The notes: generated from the sequence alone by a model not told the origin. A stretch of 64,000 nucleotides of DNA from Streptomyces pactum (GCF_002005225.1 NZ_CP019724.1:7854001-7918000), one strand, 5' to 3'. Positions 17,693-27,453 are shown, counted from the first letter of the stretch. A program made the numbers and translations.

Positions 17693-18121
17693 ATGCGTTC
17701 TGCTCGCATGCTCCTGACCACAGCGGCGGCCTCGGCCGTCCTCGTCCTCGGTGCTCCCGGCGCCTACGCGGCGACCGGGGGCGACTGGGACCACGACGAC
17801 TCTTCCTACAGCAAGGAGCACGACAACGGAGGCAAGCACGAGGAGCCGCGCGGCGGGATGCACACGGGTGGTGGCGCCCTGACCGCGGTGAGCGAGGGTG
17901 ACTGGGAGGGGGGCTCGAAGCAGGGCTCGGAGACCCGCAAGCAGGACGAGGGTGAGAAGTCCTGGGGCGGCGAGCACGAGAAGCCGCGCGGTGGCATGCA
18001 CACCGGAGGCGGCGGGCTGGACGAGCCGGCCACGACCGCGGCCGGCCTGGCCGTCCTGGGCGTCGCCGCGACCGGTCTGTACGCCGTCCGACGCAGGAAG
18101 TCGGCTCACGGAGTGGCGTGA
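17693..18121 (+). CDS. Secreted, membrane-tethered repeat protein, candidate sortase substrate
   Basis: The 142-residue precursor has an N-terminal Sec signal peptide (MLLTTAAASAVLVLGAPGAYA), a hydrophilic Gly/His/Asp/Glu-rich middle with two near-identical repeats (HEEPRGGMHTGGGAL and HEKPRGGMHTGGGGL), and a C-terminal hydrophobic helix (AGLAVLGVAATGLYAV) ending RRRKSAHGVA. That end is the layout of a cell-wall sorting signal, yet no LPXTG or LAXTG is present; LDEPAT precedes the helix. A class F sortase gene follows 107 bp downstream on the same strand. The ATG at 17693 follows GGAAGGA. Envelope localisation is likely; function unknown. Confidence 0.75.
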   Translation: MRSARMLLTTAAASAVLVLGAPGAYAATGGDWDHDDSSYSKEHDNGGKHEEPRGGMHTGGGALTAVSEGDWEGGSKQGSETRKQDEGEKSWGGEHEKPRGGMHTGGGGLDEPATTAAGLAVLGVAATGLYAVRRRKSAHGVA

Positions 18122-18144
18122 GCCGTGCCGGGCGCGATAGCAGT

Positions 18145-18177
18145 CGGGCCGCCACCCACGCACCGCGTGGCGGCCCG
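18145..18177 (+). terminator. Terminator/attenuator between repeat protein and sortase genes
   Basis: Perfect 11-bp arms CGGGCCGCCAC (18145-18155) and GTGGCGGCCCG (18167-18177) enclose 11 nt. Placed between two same-strand genes, it may lower sortase transcription relative to the abundant substrate. Confidence 0.6.
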
Positions 18178-18228
18178 GCTCGCTCCCGCCCACCCCGTCC
18201 GCCCGTGTCGCAGTGAGGTGGTCCTCAG

Positions 18229-18945
18229 ATGGCAGTTCCCCCTTCTCCCCCCGCGGACGGCGAGCCGGCGCCGACCGGGTCCCGCTCGGGCATGACGGTG
18301 CTGCTGGCCGTGGCCCTCCTGATCCTGGCGATGAGCCTGATCGGCGGCAACGACACCTCGGCCGACTCCGCCCGGCCACCGCTCGCCGCCCAGCCTGGCG
18401 CGTCGGCCCCGTCCGCCCCGTCCGCCCCGTCGGCCTCGTCGGCCCCGTCAGCCCTGTCGGCCCCGTCGGCCGCCGGCCGGCCCGCGGCGGACCTGCCGCG
18501 GTCGAAGCCGGTGCGCCTGCTCATCCCGGAGATTTCCGTCGACGCCCCCTTCACCGACCTCGCCATCGGTGCGAACGGACAGCTCCAGGCCCCGCCGCCC
18601 GACGACACCAACCTCGTCGGCTGGTACGCCAAGGGCGCGTCCCCCGGGGAGGAGGGCACCTCGATCATCGCCGGGCACGTGGACACGAAGACGTCCGCCG
18701 CCGTCTTCGCGCGCCTCGGCCAGTTGGAGGAGGGCGACGTCTTCCACGTGGAGAGGGCCGACGGACGCAAGGTGTCGTTCGAGGTCGACAGCCTGGAGAC
18801 CTTCGACAAGGACGACTTCCCCAGCAAACGCGTGTACGGCGACGCGGACCGGGCCGAGGTACGGCTGATCACCTGCGCGGGCGACTACGACCGGAAGGCC
18901 AAGGACTACACGGACAACCTGGTGGTCTTCGCGCACCTCACCTGA
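18229..18945 (+). CDS. Class F sortase
   Basis: The 238-residue protein has a short cytoplasmic N-terminus, one TM helix (GMTVLLAVALLILAMSLI), a Ser/Ala/Pro linker made of 9-bp DNA repeats, and a sortase beta-barrel. The catalytic His is in SIIAGHVDTK, the Cys in VRLITCAGDYD, and the Arg in the following DRKAKDY. Sortases cleave a sorting motif and attach proteins to peptidoglycan; class F enzymes are typical of actinobacteria, with poorly defined motifs. The ATG at 18229 follows GAGGTGG. Its upstream neighbour is the most likely substrate. Confidence 0.92.
   Translation: MAVPPSPPADGEPAPTGSRSGMTVLLAVALLILAMSLIGGNDTSADSARPPLAAQPGASAPSAPSAPSASSAPSALSAPSAAGRPAADLPRSKPVRLLIPEISVDAPFTDLAIGANGQLQAPPPDDTNLVGWYAKGASPGEEGTSIIAGHVDTKTSAAVFARLGQLEEGDVFHVERADGRKVSFEVDSLETFDKDDFPSKRVYGDADRAEVRLITCAGDYDRKAKDYTDNLVVFAHLT
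18401..18472 (+). repeat. Eight tandem 9-bp repeats encoding the sortase linker
   Basis: Eight imperfect copies of CGTCGGCCC encode the Ser-Ala-Pro stalk between membrane helix and catalytic domain. Copy number probably varies between strains by slippage, changing stalk length without frameshift. Confidence 0.7.
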
Positions 18946-19094
18946 GTCCCGCGCAGCGTCCCGGACCGCGCGGTCACCCACGCAGTGCATACGAGTCGCG
19001 CGCCCGCCGGGCCGGGCACAGGATCGAGGGACGCCGGCGTCCCAGCACCGCGGCCGACGTTCAGTTCCGCTCCCGCGAAGGAGATGTGCGCAGG

Positions 19095-20252
19095 ATGACC
19101 ATCACGTCCCCACCTGCTTCCGAACCGCTGACGCGGCAGGCGTCGCACCATGTCTCCCAGTCCGTGTTCGACGGCTCCAGGCTCCGGGTCGTCCTGCTGG
19201 TGGAGGTCTACGACGGAGCCCAGCAGCAGTTCCTCGAGACGTACGAGCAACTGCGCAGCCACGTGGAGTCCGTTCCCGGACACCTCGGCGAGCAACTGTG
19301 CCAGTCCATCGAGAACCCCTCCCAGTGGCTCATCACCAGCGAGTGGGAGAGCGCCCCGCCCTTTCTGAACTGGGTGAGCAGCGAAGAACACGTGCGGATG
19401 GTGAAGCCGCTGCACAGTTGTGTCCGGGACACCAGGTCACTGCGCTTCCACGTCGTCCGCGAGACGGGGCACCCGGGGGCGGGCGCCGGGACCGCCCGGG
19501 GCGGGCTCCAGACGTCGCCCCGGATCGGTGACGGTGTGATCCGGCACGCGCTCACCTTCACGGTGAAGCCGGGCAGCGAGGACGCGGTCGGCAAGATCCT
19601 CGCCGACTACGCCTCGCCCGAGCCGCGCGTCGACGACACCACACGGCTGTGCCGCACCTCCCTGTTCCTGCACGGCAACCGGGTGGTGCGGGCCATCGAG
19701 GTGCGCGGGGACCTGCTCGCGGCCCTGCGGCACGTGGCGGAGCAGCCCGAGGTGCGGGCCGTCGAGGAGGCCATCAACCCGTACCTGGAGCAGGTCCGGG
19801 ACCTGGGCGACCCGGAGTCCGCCCGGGTGTTCTACACGCGGGCGGCACTGCCCGCCGTCCACCACGTGACCGCGGGCGAGGAGGACCCGGCGGCGCGGCG
19901 GCAGGCGTTGTCGTACCCGGCCCGGCCGGGCTGCGGCATGCGGCTGGCCCGGCTGCTCGCCGACCGCGACGAGGCGGCGGCGGACGACCCGCACAGCCCG
20001 GTCCTGTGCAGCACGATCTTCCAGCGCGACGACGTCGTGGTGCGGATGGTCGACGTACGAGGCCGTCTCGACGCCGGTGACCCGTCGGTGTCCCTCGGCC
20101 TCACGGACCCCGCACAGGTGGCCGAGCTGACGACCCTCCTGGACGGCCCGGCCGGTACGGCCGGACCCGCTCCGGCGGGCGGCGACCTCACCCGGGCGCT
20201 CGGGGGCGCCCGCATGGAGCTCGTCACCGACCGCCGCTCGCCCGGCGCCTGA
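19095..20252 (+). CDS. SchA/CurD-domain protein with N-terminal ABM-like domain
   Basis: The 385-residue protein starts with a ferredoxin-fold antibiotic-biosynthesis-monooxygenase-like domain (VVLLVEVYDGAQQQFLETYEQLRSHVESVPGHLG... EWESAPPFLNWV). It continues with the SchA/CurD-like domain known from spore-pigment type II polyketide clusters (whiE, sch, cur): IRHALTFTVKPGSEDAVGKILADY, then RTSLFLHGNRVVRAIEV and ARVFYTRAALP. These proteins sit beside aromatic polyketide synthases and probably help shape or oxidise the polyketide. No PKS gene is in this window. The ATG at 19095 follows AAGGAG. It faces an O-methyltransferase across a shared terminator. Confidence 0.82.
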   Translation: MTITSPPASEPLTRQASHHVSQSVFDGSRLRVVLLVEVYDGAQQQFLETYEQLRSHVESVPGHLGEQLCQSIENPSQWLITSEWESAPPFLNWVSSEEHVRMVKPLHSCVRDTRSLRFHVVRETGHPGAGAGTARGGLQTSPRIGDGVIRHALTFTVKPGSEDAVGKILADYASPEPRVDDTTRLCRTSLFLHGNRVVRAIEVRGDLLAALRHVAEQPEVRAVEEAINPYLEQVRDLGDPESARVFYTRAALPAVHHVTAGEEDPAARRQALSYPARPGCGMRLARLLADRDEAAADDPHSPVLCSTIFQRDDVVVRMVDVRGRLDAGDPSVSLGLTDPAQVAELTTLLDGPAGTAGPAPAGGDLTRALGGARMELVTDRRSPGA

Positions 20253-20270
20253 TCCGCCCCTCCACGGCGC

Positions 20271-20323
20271 GCACACGTCGGCCGCCGGACCGCTGGGTGC
20301 GCGGTCCGGCGGCCGACGTGTGC
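20271..20323. terminator. Bidirectional terminator between SchA/CurD and methyltransferase genes
   Basis: A perfect 23-bp stem (20271-20293 with 20301-20323) carries a 7-nt loop. It lies 18 bp after the SchA/CurD stop and 15 bp after the stop of the convergent methyltransferase. Confidence 0.88.
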
Positions 20324-20338
20324 CGTCTCCCGGTCAGC

Positions 20339-21367
20339 TCATCCGGGCACGGTGCAGTCGAACGCGTGCAGGTAGGGGTTGACCGGGCGGATGTCGTCGA
20401 TGACGAAGCCCGCGTCGGTCAGCCGTCCGACCATGCTGCCGGTGGTGTGCTTCGCGCCGCCGACGTTGAGGAGGAGCAGCAGGTCCATGGCGGTGCTGAA
20501 CCGCATCGAGGGTGTGTCGTCGACGAGGTTCTCGATGACGACGACCCGGGCCCCGGGGCCGCCCGCCGCCATGACGTTGCGCAGGGCACGGGCGGTGCTG
20601 TCGTCGTCCCACTCCAGGATGTTCTTGATGATGTAGACATCGGCCCGGACGGGGACGGCCACCCGGCAGTCGCCCGGCACGATCCGCACCCGGTCCGCGA
20701 GCGACCCGCCCTCGCGCAGCCGCGGGTCGGCGTTCTCCACCACCCGTGGCAGGTCCAGCAGGGTGCCGCGCATCGACGGGTACTTCTCCAGCAGGCTCGC
20801 CACCACGTGCCCCTGGCCGCCGCCGATGTCCGCCACCGACGTGCTCCCCGACAGGTCGAGGAGGGCCGCGACGTCTCGGGCCGACTGCCGGCTGGAGGTG
20901 GTCATGGCGCGGTTGAAGACCTCGGCCGATTCGGGAGCGTCCTCGTTGAGGTAGGTGAAGAACTCCTTGCCGTACAGGCCTTCGACGACGTTGTGGCCGG
21001 TGCGCACCGCCTCGTCGAGCCGGGGCCACGCGTCCCAGGTCCACGGCTCGGTGCACCACAGGGTGATGTAGCGCAGGCTGTGCGGGTCGTCCTCCCGCAG
21101 CAGCAGGGACATGTCGGTGTGCGTGAAGGTCCCGTCCTTCCGCTCGGCGAAGACGCCGTAGCAGGTCAGGGCGCGCAGCAGCCGGCGCAGCGGCCTGGGT
21201 TCGGTCTTCACGGCGGCCGCCAGGTCCTCCACGGCCATGGGCGTGTCGCCGAGCGCGTCGGCGACACCGAGCCGGGCGGCCGCGCGGAGGGCGGCGGCAC
21301 ATGCCGCCCCGAACACGAGCTCCCTCAGCCGCATGGGCGGTGGCGGGGCGGTCTGTGCGGTGGTCAT
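20339..21367 (-). CDS. SAM-dependent O-methyltransferase (plant-type/AcmO family)
   Basis: The 342-residue protein has an N-terminal winged-helix dimerisation domain (LRELVFGAACAAALRAAARLGVADALG... LRRLLRALTCYGVFAERKDGTF) and a C-terminal Rossmann domain with SAM motif I VADIGGGQGHVVASLLEKYP, then TLLDLPRVVENA and the acidic IIKNILEWDDD. In this family the catalytic base is usually the His of motif LHDW; here the position reads LEWDDD, so the usual base seems absent. Homologues methylate polyketides and other secondary metabolites. The ATG at 21367 follows GGAGGG. Its convergent partner is the SchA/CurD protein, hinting at an orphan polyketide-tailoring pair. Confidence 0.85.
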   Translation of the reverse strand: MTTAQTAPPPPMRLRELVFGAACAAALRAAARLGVADALGDTPMAVEDLAAAVKTEPRPLRRLLRALTCYGVFAERKDGTFTHTDMSLLLREDDPHSLRYITLWCTEPWTWDAWPRLDEAVRTGHNVVEGLYGKEFFTYLNEDAPESAEVFNRAMTTSSRQSARDVAALLDLSGSTSVADIGGGQGHVVASLLEKYPSMRGTLLDLPRVVENADPRLREGGSLADRVRIVPGDCRVAVPVRADVYIIKNILEWDDDSTARALRNVMAAGGPGARVVVIENLVDDTPSMRFSTAMDLLLLLNVGGAKHTTGSMVGRLTDAGFVIDDIRPVNPYLHAFDCTVPG

Positions 21368-21416
21368 GTGCCGCTTTCCCTCCTGCTTCGGTCCACGGTC
21401 GGTTGCGGCCGGCCGG

Positions 21417-22487
21417 TCAGCACAGCCCCGCGGGCTTGGAGGCGCCGCAGGTGTTGCCTTCGAAGGTGTTGCTCTTGGCCGTGTCGCCGGTCTCGGTGTT
21501 GACGAGGTCGGCGGGGGCGTTGTCGCGCAGCCTGTTGCCGTTGATCTCGTTCTTCTCGCCGGCGATGCCCACCATGCTCTTGAACAGGACGATGCCGCCC
21601 GACAGCGGGGACTTGCCGGAGTTGCCCTCGACCGTGTTGTTCGCGACCAGGACCTTCTCGGTGCCGGTCAGCACGATGCCGGAGCCCTGGAGCGCGGGCA
21701 GCCGGTCGGTCTTCGGGCAGGACTTGTTGTTGCGCACGACGTAGTTGTCGCGCACGACCAGGTCACCGGCCTTGGGCTTGTTCTCGTCACCGACGACGAA
21801 CACGCCGGCGCAGTTGCCGCCGATGTAGTTCTCCGCCACGGCGAGGTTGCGCAGGCGGCGGACGGTGACGCCGATCCGGTTGCCCTCGACCCGGTTGTGT
21901 TCGACGACCGTGCCCTGGGTGTCCGCGGCGCCTTCCTCGGCCTGGATGGTGTTGGCGAGGAAGATGCCGGCGTCGCCGTTGTCAAGGGCGGTGTTGTCCC
22001 GGAAGGTGCCGTGGACCGACCGCTCCTGGGCGATGCCCCAGACGCCGTTCTTCACCGCCGTCACCTTGCGCACGGTGAGCCCGTCGGTGGCCACGGCGAA
22101 CAGACCGGTGCGCTTGAAGCCGGTCACCGTCAGGTTGGCGACGGTGATGCCCTTGACGTTCTTGCCCTTCGTCCCGACCACGCAGATGCCGTTGCCGTCC
22201 TCGGCACAGGTGTTGTCGGTGGCCTTCTCCATGCTCGGCTTGATGACCGTGCCGCGGCCCATGCCGCGCAGGGTGAGTCCGGGCGTGCTCACCTCGACGC
22301 TTTCGCGGTAGGTGCCGGGGGTGACGAGCACGGTGTCGCCGGGGGCGGCAGCGTCCACCGCGTTCTGGATCGACTGGCCGGGACGGACGACGTAGGTCAT
22401 GTGGCCGGCGGAGGCCGGAGCCGCACCGAGCCCCGTTCCGATCATCGCTGCGGTACACACCAGGTATACGACATGGCATTTCTTCAT
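21417..22487 (-). CDS. Secreted right-handed parallel beta-helix protein
   Basis: The 356-residue protein has a signal peptide (MKKCHVVYLVCTAAMIGTGLGAAPASA) and then repeating short strands with Asn-rich turns (VANLTVTGFKRTGLFAV, EHNRVEGNRIGVTV, VRDNYVVRNN, VANNTVEGNSG, EINGNRLRDN), the pattern of NosD/pectate-lyase-like helices. The domain start, TYVVRPGQSIQNAVDAAAPGDTVLVTPGTYRESV, is typical of this group. Five Cys may form disulfides outside the cell. It probably binds or cleaves a polysaccharide, but no catalytic site can be assigned. The start is uncertain: ATG 22487 has no clear ribosome site, and a GTG at 22520 would add 11 residues. Confidence 0.8.
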   Translation of the reverse strand: MKKCHVVYLVCTAAMIGTGLGAAPASAGHMTYVVRPGQSIQNAVDAAAPGDTVLVTPGTYRESVEVSTPGLTLRGMGRGTVIKPSMEKATDNTCAEDGNGICVVGTKGKNVKGITVANLTVTGFKRTGLFAVATDGLTVRKVTAVKNGVWGIAQERSVHGTFRDNTALDNGDAGIFLANTIQAEEGAADTQGTVVEHNRVEGNRIGVTVRRLRNLAVAENYIGGNCAGVFVVGDENKPKAGDLVVRDNYVVRNNKSCPKTDRLPALQGSGIVLTGTEKVLVANNTVEGNSGKSPLSGGIVLFKSMVGIAGEKNEINGNRLRDNAPADLVNTETGDTAKSNTFEGNTCGASKPAGLC

Positions 22488-22629
22488 ATTCGGAACGTTA
22501 TGCCCGGAAGATTCGCGCACGGGATGGATAAGCCATCCGACGGCGTGTCATGAACGGACGCTGAACCGGTGGTTCTCGGGCAGACGACGTAAGTGATCTT
22601 CATGTCGGCCGCAGGGAGGAATGACCGTC

Positions 22630-23448
22630 GTGCCCATGCCTGAACGCCGCCCGCGCCCCGGACGCGCCGGGCGCCGCTTCGACCTCCGCACCACGGCCCT
22701 GTACTTCGGACTCGCCGCCGTCGGCCTGTGCATCGTGGGATGGACGGTGCGGATGGCGTTCGACGTCGCGGAACGGCGTCCCGCCTGGGCCGTGGTCCTG
22801 GTGCTCGGGGCGGCGGTGGCAGTCGTCGTCCGCCGGCGCGGGAGAGCCGGGTTCTCGGCGTCGAGGCTGGCGCGCCGCACCACGGGTGCCCTGGAGGAGG
22901 CCACGGCGACGGCCCTGGACGCACTGGAGGAGGAGCCGGCCGCCATGCCGGAGGCGGACGAGGCGCGCGGCCTCGACGTCCCCGTCCCCGTCCCCGCCTC
23001 GGCCGCGGTAGCGGTCGCCGGTTACGAGGCGCTCGATGCCGACGAGTTCGAGCAGGCGATAGCCGATCTCTGCGTGCGGGACGGCTGCGCCGGGGTGGAG
23101 GTCGTGGGTGGCGCGGGCGACCTGGGCGCGGACGTGGTGGCGGTGGCTCCCGACGGCCGGCGCGTCGTCATCCAGTGCAAGTGCTACGGCGACGGCAACA
23201 AGGTCGGCTCCCAGGACCTGCAGCGGTTCGGCGGTACCTGTTTCACCGTCCACGAGGCCGACGTCGCGGTCGTCGTCACCAGCAGCGACTTCACCGCACC
23301 GGCCGTCGAGTACGCCGAGCAGTGCGGGATAGTCTGCGTGGACGAGGGCCGACTGCGTGCCTGGAGCGAGGGCTCGGGGCCGGCGCCCTGGACTGCGAGT
23401 CACCCCGCGGGGGAGCGGACCGGGCCCTCGGACCGGGCCTCCCAGTGA
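22630..23448 (+). CDS. Membrane-anchored Mrr-like restriction endonuclease
   Basis: The 272-residue protein has two hydrophobic segments near the N-terminus (ALYFGLAAVGLCIVGWTVRMAF and AWAVVLVLGAAVAVVV), a variable acidic linker, then a Mrr catalytic domain (about residues 135-250): LDADEFEQAIADLC, D in GADVVAVAP and the Q-x-K pair in VVIQCKCYGDGNKVGSQDLQRF. This is the D-QxK nuclease core of type IV enzymes that cut modified DNA. GTG 22630 is preferred because GGAGG is 10 nt before it, whereas ATG 22621 is only 1 nt away. No methyltransferase or other defence gene is adjacent. Confidence 0.85.
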   Translation: MPMPERRPRPGRAGRRFDLRTTALYFGLAAVGLCIVGWTVRMAFDVAERRPAWAVVLVLGAAVAVVVRRRGRAGFSASRLARRTTGALEEATATALDALEEEPAAMPEADEARGLDVPVPVPASAAVAVAGYEALDADEFEQAIADLCVRDGCAGVEVVGGAGDLGADVVAVAPDGRRVVIQCKCYGDGNKVGSQDLQRFGGTCFTVHEADVAVVVTSSDFTAPAVEYAEQCGIVCVDEGRLRAWSEGSGPAPWTASHPAGERTGPSDRASQ

Positions 23449-23525
23449 GCTGCCCGGGGCCTCCGCGCCCCGCCGTCCGACGGGGCAGAGCGGATTTCCC
23501 GCCGTCCGGTGGCAACCTGAAGAGC

Positions 23526-24062
23526 ATGGGCAAGACCGCGCTGATCGTCATCGACATGATCAACACCTACGATCACGAGGACGCCGACTCGCTGATCCCC
23601 GCCGTGGAGTCCGTGCTGGCGGCGCAGACCGGCCTGCTGGAGCGGGCACGGCGGCAGGGCGTCCCCGTGATCTACGTCAACGACAATTTCGGCGAGTGGC
23701 GTTCGCACCACGGTGAGATCCTCGACAAGGCCCTCTCGGGACCGCACGCCCGCCTCGTCGAGCCGCTGCGACCCGACGAAGCCTCTCTCTTCGTCGTCAA
23801 GGCACGCCACTCGATCTTCTACGAGACCCCGTTGACGTATCTGCTCCACGAGCAGGGCATCGACCGGCTCGTGCTGTGCGGGCAGGTGACCGAACAGTGT
23901 GTGCTCTACTCGGCGCTCGACGCCCACATCCGCCACCTGCAGGTCATCGTTCCGCGCGACGCGGTCGCCCACATCCACGCCGACCTCGCGGACGCCGCGC
24001 TGCGCATGATGCAGCGGAACATGGGCGCCCGGGTGTGCGACAGCGGCGAGTTGTGGACCTGA
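23526..24062 (+). CDS. Isochorismatase-family cysteine hydrolase
   Basis: The 178-residue protein has the isochorismatase fold with the Asp-Lys-Cys triad: D in LIVIDMINTY, K in FVVKARHSIFYET and C in GQVTEQCVLYSALDA. The family includes nicotinamidase, N-carbamoylsarcosine amidase and isochorismatase; the sequence around the Cys (TEQC) and the cis-peptide region Gln-Val-Thr fit an amidase-type member. Cytoplasmic. The ATG at 23526 has only a weak GAAGAG nearby. It follows the Mrr-like gene by 77 bp and may be cotranscribed. The substrate is unassigned. Confidence 0.85.
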   Translation: MGKTALIVIDMINTYDHEDADSLIPAVESVLAAQTGLLERARRQGVPVIYVNDNFGEWRSHHGEILDKALSGPHARLVEPLRPDEASLFVVKARHSIFYETPLTYLLHEQGIDRLVLCGQVTEQCVLYSALDAHIRHLQVIVPRDAVAHIHADLADAALRMMQRNMGARVCDSGELWT

Positions 24063-25187
<1,125 letters not shown>

Positions 25188-25266
25188 TGTTCCCGCCCGG
25201 CGGGGCCGGGCAGAAGTAGTCATGTGAGCCGCCCGGCCGCACCAGGCGAAGGAGGGCCCGGCAGCC

Positions 25267-26142
25267 ATGAGACCTCTTCCCGCAAGCAGCCGTCTGGACC
25301 CGCGCGCACGGCTCGGCGACATGATCTTCTCCAAGGTCGCGGGGCCGGAGGGGCCGGACAACCACGCCCGCATCCACGGCACACCGGGCCCACGCTGGTT
25401 CGGCCCGGAGCGGCCGATCAGGCGGGTGCACGGGGACGCCTCGATGTTCATCGGGGGCCTGACCGCCCTGCTGCTCCAGTCCCTCCATCCCCTGGCCATG
25501 GCCGCCGTCGCCGCGCACTCCGGATTCCGCGGGGACCCCTGGGGCCGGCTGCAGCGGACCAGTACCTTCCTGGCCGTCACCACCTACGGACCGGCCGACA
25601 GCGCGCGGGAGGCGTGCGAGCGGGTCCGGGCCGTGCACGACAGCGTGCGCGGCACCACCGCGGAGGGGCAGGCGTACGCCGCCGCGGATCCGCACCTGCT
25701 CTGCTGGGTGCACGTCGCCGAGGTCGACAGCTTCCTGCGCGCCCACCAGCGCTACGGCGCCCGGCCCCTCGACGACGATGCGTGCGACGGGTACGTGGCC
25801 GACACGGCACGCATCGCCACCGCGCTCGGCGTCCCGGACCCGCCCGTGGACCGCGCCGGACTCGCGGAGCGGCTGGCGGCCTATCGCGGGGAACTGCGCG
25901 CGACCGGCGAGGCGCGGAGCACCGCCCGGTTCCTGCTCCTGAATCCGCCCGTTCCGCTGCTCGCACGTCTTCCGTACGCGGTCGTCGCCGCCAACGCGGT
26001 CTCGCTCCTGCCGGGTTGGGCCTCGCGCGCCCTGTGGCTGCCGCGCGTTCCTCCGGCGGAGGGTGTGTGCGTACGCCCGCTCGGCGTGGCCGTGACCGCG
26101 GGGATCCGCTGGGCGCTGCGCCCGCCCCGCGACGCGGCGTAG
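25267..26142 (+). CDS. Oxygenase MpaB-family (DUF2236) protein
   Basis: The 291-residue protein matches the DUF2236/MpaB family: RPIRRVHGDASMFIGGLTALLLQSLHPLAMAAVAAHSGFRGDPWGRLQRTSTFL, later AAADPHLLCWVHVAEVDSFLRAHQRYG and a C-terminal LPYAVVAANAVSLLPGWA. Related proteins include latex-clearing protein (a heme b oxygenase cleaving rubber) and fungal MpaB. The His residues in these helices probably bind heme. No signal peptide is visible. The ATG at 25267 follows GGAGGG. It is convergent with the BrkB gene. The substrate is unknown. Confidence 0.88.
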   Translation: MRPLPASSRLDPRARLGDMIFSKVAGPEGPDNHARIHGTPGPRWFGPERPIRRVHGDASMFIGGLTALLLQSLHPLAMAAVAAHSGFRGDPWGRLQRTSTFLAVTTYGPADSAREACERVRAVHDSVRGTTAEGQAYAAADPHLLCWVHVAEVDSFLRAHQRYGARPLDDDACDGYVADTARIATALGVPDPPVDRAGLAERLAAYRGELRATGEARSTARFLLLNPPVPLLARLPYAVVAANAVSLLPGWASRALWLPRVPPAEGVCVRPLGVAVTAGIRWALRPPRDAA

Positions 26143-26192
26143 TCCCGGGCCCGCTCTTCGCCGGTCGGCCGGGTCGTCGACGGCCGGGGTCG

Positions 26193-27158
26193 TCAGGCAC
26201 CCGGCCCCGGATCCGGCCGCGCCGCCGTGTGGATGCCGGCCCGGGCCGCTTCCAACTGGGCGGCGAACGCGATGCCGAGGAAGAGCGCCACGGCGGTGAG
26301 GTTCGCCCACAGCAGCAGTGCGATGAAAGCGGTGAGCGGGCCGTAGACGGCGCCGAAGGCGCCGCTGTGCCCGACGTACAGCGCGAGCAGCCAGGTCGCC
26401 GAGACCCACAGCACGAGGTGGACCGCCGAGCCGAAGGCCAGCCAGGTGTAGCCGGGCTGGTCGCGGCGGGGCGACCAGCGCAGGATCACCGCCGAGGCGA
26501 CCCAGGCCAGCAGCAGTCCCGCCGGTACCTCCAGCACGCCCCACCACCCGGTGCCGCCGTCCCGGTCGCCGAAGGTGCGGGCCACCGCGTCCCCGACGGC
26601 CTCGCCGGCGACGAGCACGAGGAACCCCAGCACCATGGGCAGGCCGGCGGTGAGCGCGAGCACCAGGGCCCGCGCGTACTTGCGGGGGAGGGGCCGGTCG
26701 CGCTCGATGCCGTAGATGCGGTTGGCGCCGCGCTCGATCTGGCCCATGGCCGAGGCGAGGTTCAGTACGGCGAACGCCAGGCCCAGCCACAGCGCGAGCG
26801 TGCTCCACGCGTCGCTGCCGGCGCTGCGCCGGGTGCCCTCGAAGGCCTTCTCCACGACGTCGGCACTGGCGCCCGGCACGATCCGGCCGAGGGTGAGCTC
26901 GATGACCCGTCCCACACCTTCGGTGTGCACCGACGTGGCGAGGCCGACGAGCACGATGGTGAACGGGACCAGGCCCAGCACCACCTGGAAGGCGAGGGCC
27001 CGCGCGTTGGTGAAGCCGTCCGCGTAGCGGAACCGGGTGAAGGAGTCGGTCAGCAGCCGCAGGCCGCCGTACCGGCGCAGGGCGGTCAGGGCTTCGTCGC
27101 CGGAGAGTTCGTCTCCGAGCATGTCCCGGGTCTGCGGGACGTGGACGGCGGTTCCCAC
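26193..27158 (-). CDS. YihY/BrkB-family integral membrane protein
   Basis: The 321-residue protein has six predicted TM helices, including ALAFQVVLGLVPFTIVLVGLA, TLALWLGLAFAVLNLASAMG, KYARALVLALTAGLPMVLGFLVLVAG and AFIALLLWANLTAVALFLGIAFAAQLEAA, in the order typical of BrkB/YihY. The family was once proposed to include RNase BN, which is no longer accepted, and its transport role is unclear. GTG 27158 is preferred because GAGGAG precedes it; an in-frame ATG at 27215 would add 19 Pro-rich residues with no ribosome site. The 295 bp upstream to 27453 contain nothing recognised. Confidence 0.88.
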   Translation of the reverse strand: MGTAVHVPQTRDMLGDELSGDEALTALRRYGGLRLLTDSFTRFRYADGFTNARALAFQVVLGLVPFTIVLVGLATSVHTEGVGRVIELTLGRIVPGASADVVEKAFEGTRRSAGSDAWSTLALWLGLAFAVLNLASAMGQIERGANRIYGIERDRPLPRKYARALVLALTAGLPMVLGFLVLVAGEAVGDAVARTFGDRDGGTGWWGVLEVPAGLLLAWVASAVILRWSPRRDQPGYTWLAFGSAVHLVLWVSATWLLALYVGHSGAFGAVYGPLTAFIALLLWANLTAVALFLGIAFAAQLEAARAGIHTAARPDPGPGA

Positions 27159-27453
27159 GGTGCGGCTGCTCCTCGGGTCGGGCGGGTGTGGCGGAGGTCC
27201 TCCACCCGTGCGCATGCCCCGTGAACGAGCCGGCAGCGCGGGCGGGACGACCTCGTAACTCGACGGGGTCGCCGTGTTGACCCGGGTAACCCGTGGGGGT
27301 GCACTCGGACCGGTTCGCCTCGCGTCCCGTTTTCCCGCGCCGTCAGGTGGGCAGTCCCCCGGCGGGGGAGCCGAGGGGCGGTCCCGGACGTTCCGTACGC
27401 CGATACGTCCGGGGCCGCCCTCCCGCCGTCCGCTCCGCCGTGCGGGCAGGGGC

